Shown here: piece by piece, positions 60,230-64,000 of the stretch
Position numbering within the stretch: position 1 is the first letter of the stretch
Layout: each line of letters starts with the position of its first letter
From: Trebonia sp035294225
GTDB lineage: Bacteria; Actinomycetota; Actinomycetes; Streptosporangiales; Streptosporangiaceae
Assembly: GCA_035294225.1 (NCBI GenBank)
Contig: DATGLH010000082.1
Coordinates: 1-64,000, forward strand
Direction of reading: 5' to 3'
DNA length: 64,000 nucleotides
Position numbers and translations under genes: made by a program
The notes under the pieces: generated by a model
Databases searched by the model: none
What the model was told of the DNA's origin: nothing
Seen by the model: the letters and a program-made list of their open reading frames with translations, nothing else

Positions 60230-60523
60230 ATGGCGGACCTCGCTGTCAACCTGAGCCTGCTTGAGAGCACGGCTGGAGCGCTCAGCATGCTAATTGAGGA
60301 ATTCAGCAACGCATCCAAGATCGTCAGCGACAGCCAGGCCCAGATAGCGGAGCCGACGCTGGTCAGCGCGCTCGACGACTTCGCGAACGACTGGACGGTC
60401 CACCGCCAGGAACTCCTGTCGTCGATGCAAGCGGTGTACAAGATGGCGACCGAGAGCCACAAGGCATACATCGACACCGATGACAAGCTGGCCCAGGAAC
60501 TGCGGAAGCAGGGGGTGAAGTGA
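60230..60523 (+). CDS. Small WXG100-like protein, right cassette position 1
   Basis: 97 residues from ATG 60230 with GGAG upstream. LAVNLSLLESTAGALSMLIE is helix one, FANDWTVHRQELLSSMQAVY the turn region, and SHKAYIDTDDKLAQELRKQG helix two. Same D-W-x-x-H-R turn type as its left-cassette paralogue, in place of W-x-G. It ends in GTGA overlapping the start of the large protein, so the two are made together. Likely a type VII secretion substrate or chaperone. Confidence 0.88.
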   Translation: MADLAVNLSLLESTAGALSMLIEEFSNASKIVSDSQAQIAEPTLVSALDDFANDWTVHRQELLSSMQAVYKMATESHKAYIDTDDKLAQELRKQGVK

Positions 60524-61971
60524 GCGTGACGCCGCGCCCTCCGGACTTCGAGCCGCTGGCGTCCTCCGACCCGGTCCCCGGGAACACCGACGAGATCGCC
60601 GCCCTCGGCCGCCGCTACACCGACACGGCGGCCGAGATCCAGGCGCAGGCGGCCAACCTTAGGAAGCTGGCCGCCGGCACGATCCAGGGCTGGACCGGCC
60701 AGGCCGCCAAGGTCTTCCAGTCGCACGCCGCCGACCTCGCGACCCGGATCGCCAAGGCCCAGCAGCGGTACGCCACCGCGGGCAGGGCGCTGTCCCGGTG
60801 CGCCGGGCCGATGTACGCCGCACAGCAGAGCGCCTACGCCGCCGTCTGGAAGGCCAAGGAGGCGGCGCAGACCATGCGGAGCAACGCGCCGGGCCCGCCA
60901 CCGCCGCCGGGCAGCCCGCCGCCCACGGCCGAGGAGAAGGCAGCGGCCGCCCAGCGCGCGGCCGCCTACACCGGGGCCGCCGCGGACCTGAAGAACGCCA
61001 CCGCCCAGTTCCAGACCGCCGTCGGGCACTACCGCGCCGCCGCGTGGGGGGCCGCCAGTGCCATTCGCAGCGAGCTCAGCCACGACGGCCTGAAGGACTC
61101 CTGGTGGGACCGGAACTTCGGCTGGATCAGCAAGGCCTTCATGATCATCGGGATCATCGTCATGATCCTGGCGATCGTCGCGCTCATCCTGGTCTGCCCG
61201 CTGACGGCGGGGTTCATCGCGGGGCTGATCGGCACGGAGCTCGTCAGCACGATCTCGGCGGCCCTTGGCTGGGTCATCCTCGGCCTGACGGTGGCCCAGG
61301 CCACCTTCGACGGGATCGCCGCCGAGACGGGCAAGGAGTCGTGGACCTCGTTCATCCTCGACATCGTCTCGCTGGCGACGTTCAGCCTCGGTGACGGGCT
61401 CGGCCAGGTCGGCAAGTTCCTGCCCGAGGTCAAGGGCATCCTGCCCAGGCTCCTTGAGCCGCTGGCGGAGGGGGCGGAGGACGCGGCCAAGGCCGTCAAC
61501 GCCGGCCGGGCCGGGCGCGCGTTCATGTCCGAGCACGGCCTGCCCGGCATCCTGTACTCGCTGGGCAGCCGGTCCAGCCTGGTGGCGACGGTCATGGACT
61601 GGGCCGGCCAGGGCGACAAGCTGGCGGGCGCCATCGCCAAGGCGAACGAGGCGAGGGAAGCGATCGAGACCCTGGTCAATGAGGCCAAGCCCGGGAACCT
61701 GGCGTCGCTGTGGACGATGAGCAGCGACGCCGCCCGGGACTGGGCGAAGCTCTCCGCGCTCGATGCCAAGCTCCCCGGGGTGGTCCGCATCATCGTCCCG
61801 AAGGCGCTCGCGGGGACCACGATCGCGCTCGGGGGCGGCGCCCAGTGGGCGTCGTTCATCGGCGGCAACGCCTACCAGGTCGCCCAGTGGTTCCAGGATG
61901 ACGGCTCGGCGGCGATCAACCAGACGATCGGGGACTTCCGCCAGATGATCAGTCACGTGCCGGTGCCATGA
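60520..61971 (+). CDS. Large WXG-headed membrane/effector protein, right cassette position 2
   Basis: 483 residues from GTG 60520. The N-terminal domain keeps the W-x-G turn: SDPVPGNTDEIAALGRRYTD, AANLRKLAAGTIQGWTGQAA, KVFQSHAADLATRIAKAQQR, as in large type VII effectors. A Pro-rich linker (APGPPPPPGSPPPT) and further helices lead to hydrophobic segments AFMIIGIIVMILAIVALILV and LTAGFIAGLIGTELVSTISA. The C-terminal ~200 residues (LATFSLGDGLGQVGKFLPEV ... FIGGNAYQVAQWFQDDG) match no toxin I know. It overlaps both neighbours by four bases. Pore-forming or membrane-anchored effector by inference. Confidence 0.85.
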   Translation: MSVTPRPPDFEPLASSDPVPGNTDEIAALGRRYTDTAAEIQAQAANLRKLAAGTIQGWTGQAAKVFQSHAADLATRIAKAQQRYATAGRALSRCAGPMYAAQQSAYAAVWKAKEAAQTMRSNAPGPPPPPGSPPPTAEEKAAAAQRAAAYTGAAADLKNATAQFQTAVGHYRAAAWGAASAIRSELSHDGLKDSWWDRNFGWISKAFMIIGIIVMILAIVALILVCPLTAGFIAGLIGTELVSTISAALGWVILGLTVAQATFDGIAAETGKESWTSFILDIVSLATFSLGDGLGQVGKFLPEVKGILPRLLEPLAEGAEDAAKAVNAGRAGRAFMSEHGLPGILYSLGSRSSLVATVMDWAGQGDKLAGAIAKANEAREAIETLVNEAKPGNLASLWTMSSDAARDWAKLSALDAKLPGVVRIIVPKALAGTTIALGGGAQWASFIGGNAYQVAQWFQDDGSAAINQTIGDFRQMISHVPVP

Positions 61972-62579
61972 CCCGCGTCGCTTCAGATCCGCGTCCGGGC
62001 TCATGGCCAGGTGCGCCAGGCCCGCGCTCACATCCCCGCGACTTCGCCGTGCTGCTGCCGCCCGGCTGGGCGCGGATCCCGCTGGACGGCCGGGAGAGCG
62101 CGCGGGCCGCGACGCTGGCCGCTAACAAGACCGCCGACCTGGCAGAACCCCAGCGGTCCGCGGCGCGGGACAAGCTCGCCCGGATGATCCGGAGCACGCT
62201 ACAGGACGCCAGGTCGGCCGGCGGCATCGACGTGCTGCTGAGCCTCGCCGAGCGCGACGGGATACCACTCGCCGCATCCTGCCTGATCAGCTACCTGGAC
62301 CAGGGCCAGGAGGTCCCGCTCGACATGCTGGCCGCCGGGCTATCGGGCAAGGACGACGGGGACGGCGGCGACGTCTCGCTGACCGAAGCCGGCGGCGGCC
62401 CGGCGGTGCGACGGCGGTACGCCGAAGACGGCATCACCAAGGTCGACTACTTCCTGCCGGTGCCCGGCCGGCCCACCGGGTTCCTGGTCATGGCGTTCGG
62501 GACGCCAATGCAGCCGCTCGCCGACGCGCTGGTAACGCTCTTCGACGCGATCGCGCTGTCGCTGAGGTGGCAGTCATGA
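61968..62579 (+). CDS. Type VII-associated 'LPxGW' protein, right cassette position 3
   Basis: 203 residues from ATG 61968 (ATGA overlap with the previous stop). It carries FAVLLPPGWARIPLDGRESA, MIRSTLQDARSAGGIDVLLS, DGITKVDYFLPVPGRPTGFL and ALVTLFDAIALSLRWQS, matching the left-cassette protein block by block. The spacing of about 110 residues between the Ala-Gly-Gly and the 'DY-LPVPG' segments is similar in both. No signal peptide or membrane helix, so it stays in the cytoplasm, probably as a chaperone or immunity-like partner of the large protein. Confidence 0.83.
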   Translation: MTRVASDPRPGSWPGAPGPRSHPRDFAVLLPPGWARIPLDGRESARAATLAANKTADLAEPQRSAARDKLARMIRSTLQDARSAGGIDVLLSLAERDGIPLAASCLISYLDQGQEVPLDMLAAGLSGKDDGDGGDVSLTEAGGGPAVRRRYAEDGITKVDYFLPVPGRPTGFLVMAFGTPMQPLADALVTLFDAIALSLRWQS

Positions 62580-62592
62580 TTGCGGTGCGGTC

Positions 62593-63237
62593 ATGACCGG
62601 GTTCCGGCTGCCGCCCCTGGTGGTTGACTTCGGCCAGCTCTGGATTCAGGCTGAACTGCGCGGCGCCGGCGGGAACGGCGCCGACGGGGACTGGGCGGGG
62701 CGCGCGGCCGCCGAGCTGCTGTCCCGCCCGCAGTGGGCGGCGTACCGGACCCCGGACGGCGAGGAGCGGCTCGTCGCGCTCCTGCGGCAGGCCGCGGTCA
62801 TCGCCCGCAAGCAGGCGGGCGACTCCGCGACGCTGGGGTTTATCCTCATCCCATCGCCAGAGGAGGGGATCAAGGGGATGGCGGCCTTCTCCCCGGTGGA
62901 CCTCGCCGGCCGCGACGCCGCCAGGGCATGGGATGACCTGCTGGAACAGCTCGCTCCCGAGCTTCCCGGTGACTATCCGCCGGACGTCACCCCCATGCGG
63001 ACCAGGGCGGGCGAGTGCCGCCGTCTGCGGATGCGCTACGCCTCCGGTGAGGGACCGGAGCGACCGGTCGGCGAGCACGTCGCCTACCTGTGGGTCTTCG
63101 AGGACTACGGCGCCGCCGTCATCATGACCATCTCGTTCGCCAGCCTCCTGGAGGCAGCCCGCTGGCTGCCCGCCCTGGATGAGCTGGCCTCCGGGGTATG
63201 GTTGCAGCGGTATCCCGGTGAAGGCGGATCACGGTGA
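62593..63237 (+). CDS. Type VII-associated conserved protein, right cassette position 4
   Basis: 214 residues from ATG 62593, 13 bases after the previous gene. The start is PPLVVDFGQLWIQAELRGAG, then LSRPQWAAYRTPDGEERLVA, LIPSPEEGIKGMAAFSPVDL and DYPPDVTPMRTRAGECRRLR. It ends VAYLWVFEDYGAAVIMTISF, ASLLEAARWLPALDELASGV. It shares plan and ending with the left-cassette protein at 56875-57489. It is soluble by prediction. Its stop overlaps the GTG start of the membrane protein. Confidence 0.78.
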   Translation: MTGFRLPPLVVDFGQLWIQAELRGAGGNGADGDWAGRAAAELLSRPQWAAYRTPDGEERLVALLRQAAVIARKQAGDSATLGFILIPSPEEGIKGMAAFSPVDLAGRDAARAWDDLLEQLAPELPGDYPPDVTPMRTRAGECRRLRMRYASGEGPERPVGEHVAYLWVFEDYGAAVIMTISFASLLEAARWLPALDELASGVWLQRYPGEGGSR

Positions 63238-63839
63238 GCCCGGACGTTCCGGGACAGGCCCCCTCCCCCGGCGGCCCGTCCGGGGGCCCGTCCGGCGGGC
63301 TCATCGAGATCCGGCCCGTCCGCCCCGCCGGGAAGCTGCTGCCCCGTGAATCATCGGTCCTGGAGAACTGGCGGCTGACGGCTGACACCGGCAGCGGCAC
63401 GCTGACCCTGGCCGGCGACAAGGTCTTCGGCGGCGGCCGGCCCCGCGCCTTCCCGCTGCCCGCGACGGGGCGGACCGGCGCGGTCACCACGGTGTGCCTC
63501 GCCACCCATCGCTGGGAGATCGGGCGCAGGACCGGCTCCACCTGGCGGATGCTGCTGCTCGACTCCGAAGGCCGGCTGGCCGGGGCGGGCATTCCGCGAG
63601 ATTATCCGCAAGCGCTGCGCCTCTTCCCGCCGGAGATATTCGAGCCGCTCACGGCCGCCGGCATCCGCGTCGTCAGCGAGCAGTACGACAGCGCGCGGGC
63701 GCTTGAGGACGCACACCCGGGAGCGGCGGGGAAGGCAGCGCTGGCCGGCGCGAGCCGCGGCCGGATGGCCGCGATCGGCCTGACGGCCGCGCTGGTCATC
63801 CTCATCGTCGTCTTCGCGGCCGTCTATCTCACGCGCTGA
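63234..63839 (+). CDS. C-terminally anchored membrane protein, right cassette position 5
   Basis: 201 residues from GTG 63234 (GTGA overlap). A Pro/Gly/Ser-rich head (PGQAPSPGGPSGGPSGG) precedes a beta-rich cytoplasmic domain (NWRLTADTGSGTLTLAGDKV, HRWEIGRRTGSTWRMLLLDS, LRLFPPEIFEPLTAAGIRVV). The end is one membrane helix, MAAIGLTAALVILIVVFAAV, followed by YLTR. Tail-anchored topology would hold the domain on the inner face. The left cassette also ends with a membrane protein but of different design. The domain resembles no family I can name. Confidence 0.75.
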   Translation: MSPDVPGQAPSPGGPSGGPSGGLIEIRPVRPAGKLLPRESSVLENWRLTADTGSGTLTLAGDKVFGGGRPRAFPLPATGRTGAVTTVCLATHRWEIGRRTGSTWRMLLLDSEGRLAGAGIPRDYPQALRLFPPEIFEPLTAAGIRVVSEQYDSARALEDAHPGAAGKAALAGASRGRMAAIGLTAALVILIVVFAAVYLTR

Positions 63840-64000
63840 CGCGGGCGGCGGTTCGCGGCCAAGCCGAGGGCGGCCAGCCGACTCCGGTCCCTGTGCGCCC
63901 GCATCCCCATCCCGGCGCCTGCGCCCGCTGGGCCACGGGCAAGCGCGCTAAGCCACTCCCTGATGCGCCGCCGGCGGATCTAAGGCACCCGGTGCGGCAA
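63840..64000. other. Right edge, no gene seen
   Basis: The last 161 bases hold no convincing frame on either strand. An inverted element, GGCGGC...GCCGCC, is too loose to call a terminator. Confidence 0.4.

Noticed and set aside
60094..62031. 645-codon minus-strand frame across the right cassette
   Set aside because: Antisense to three genes with overlapping starts and stops and paralogues in the left cassette; no domain in the antisense product.

Overview
The window is high-GC DNA (well over 65% by eye) with ATG/GTG starts, short intergenic gaps and many stop/start overlaps. The gene families are typical of filamentous Actinomycetota: a LAL-type LuxR regulator, an XRE-DUF5753 regulator, encapsulin with DyP peroxidase, an Flp/Tad locus with a LysM-BTAD protein, a DUF222-HNH protein and WXG100-family proteins. 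A Streptosporangiales- or Streptomycetales-like actinomycete is the best guess. No rRNA, tRNA or CRISPR array was seen.

Layout. 0-13 kb: a regulator running off the left edge, a small secreted peptide, a large LuxR regulator, a lipoprotein esterase, an FAD/Fe-S oxidase, a PAP2-lipid kinase fusion, and a ferric-reductase-like flavoprotein with an FMN-binding partner. 13-17.7 kb: a decayed accessory patch with an ABC ATPase scrap, a Uma2-family protein, an IS982-like element whose transposase has two frameshifts, and a broken nucleotidyltransferase/HEPN pair of toxin-antitoxin type. 17.7-38 kb: mostly single metabolic and regulatory genes (MarR regulator with two matching operator-like sites, glycoside hydrolase, probable Fe(II)/2OG oxygenase, M20 hydrolase, molybdopterin-binding TOBE proteins, orphan histidine kinase, OsmC, encapsulin/DyP, GH25 lysozyme, UppP, TypA, HNH protein). 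Truncated PPOX and aldo-keto reductase genes lie among them.

38.4-51 kb: a leftward Flp/Tad pilus locus (prepilin peptidase, CpaB, TadZ, TadA, TadB, TadC, Flp, two TadE-like, one TadG-like). It continues into a membrane LysM-BTAD protein, a lipoprotein and a large secreted protein. Many of these genes overlap by one to four bases, so most of the block is probably one transcript that builds and anchors a surface fibre. A 19-bp perfect hairpin separates the peptidase from the rest.

51.4-63.8 kb: a type VII secretion-like locus. A WXG100-like protein is followed by a 20-bp perfect hairpin and then a 1546-residue FHA/FtsK ATPase of EccC/EssC type. Beyond it are two divergent five-gene cassettes arranged as mirror images: small WXG-like protein, ~470-residue protein with WXG-like head and hydrophobic middle, 'LPxGW' protein, ~210-residue protein, membrane protein. 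The first four positions look paralogous between cassettes. This mirrored pair fed by one ATPase is the best candidate for an undescribed system.

Two patterns run across the window. A GC-rich DNA repeat lies inside two unrelated genes and is read in different frames. Five genes carry a short tandem duplication that spans the stop codon.
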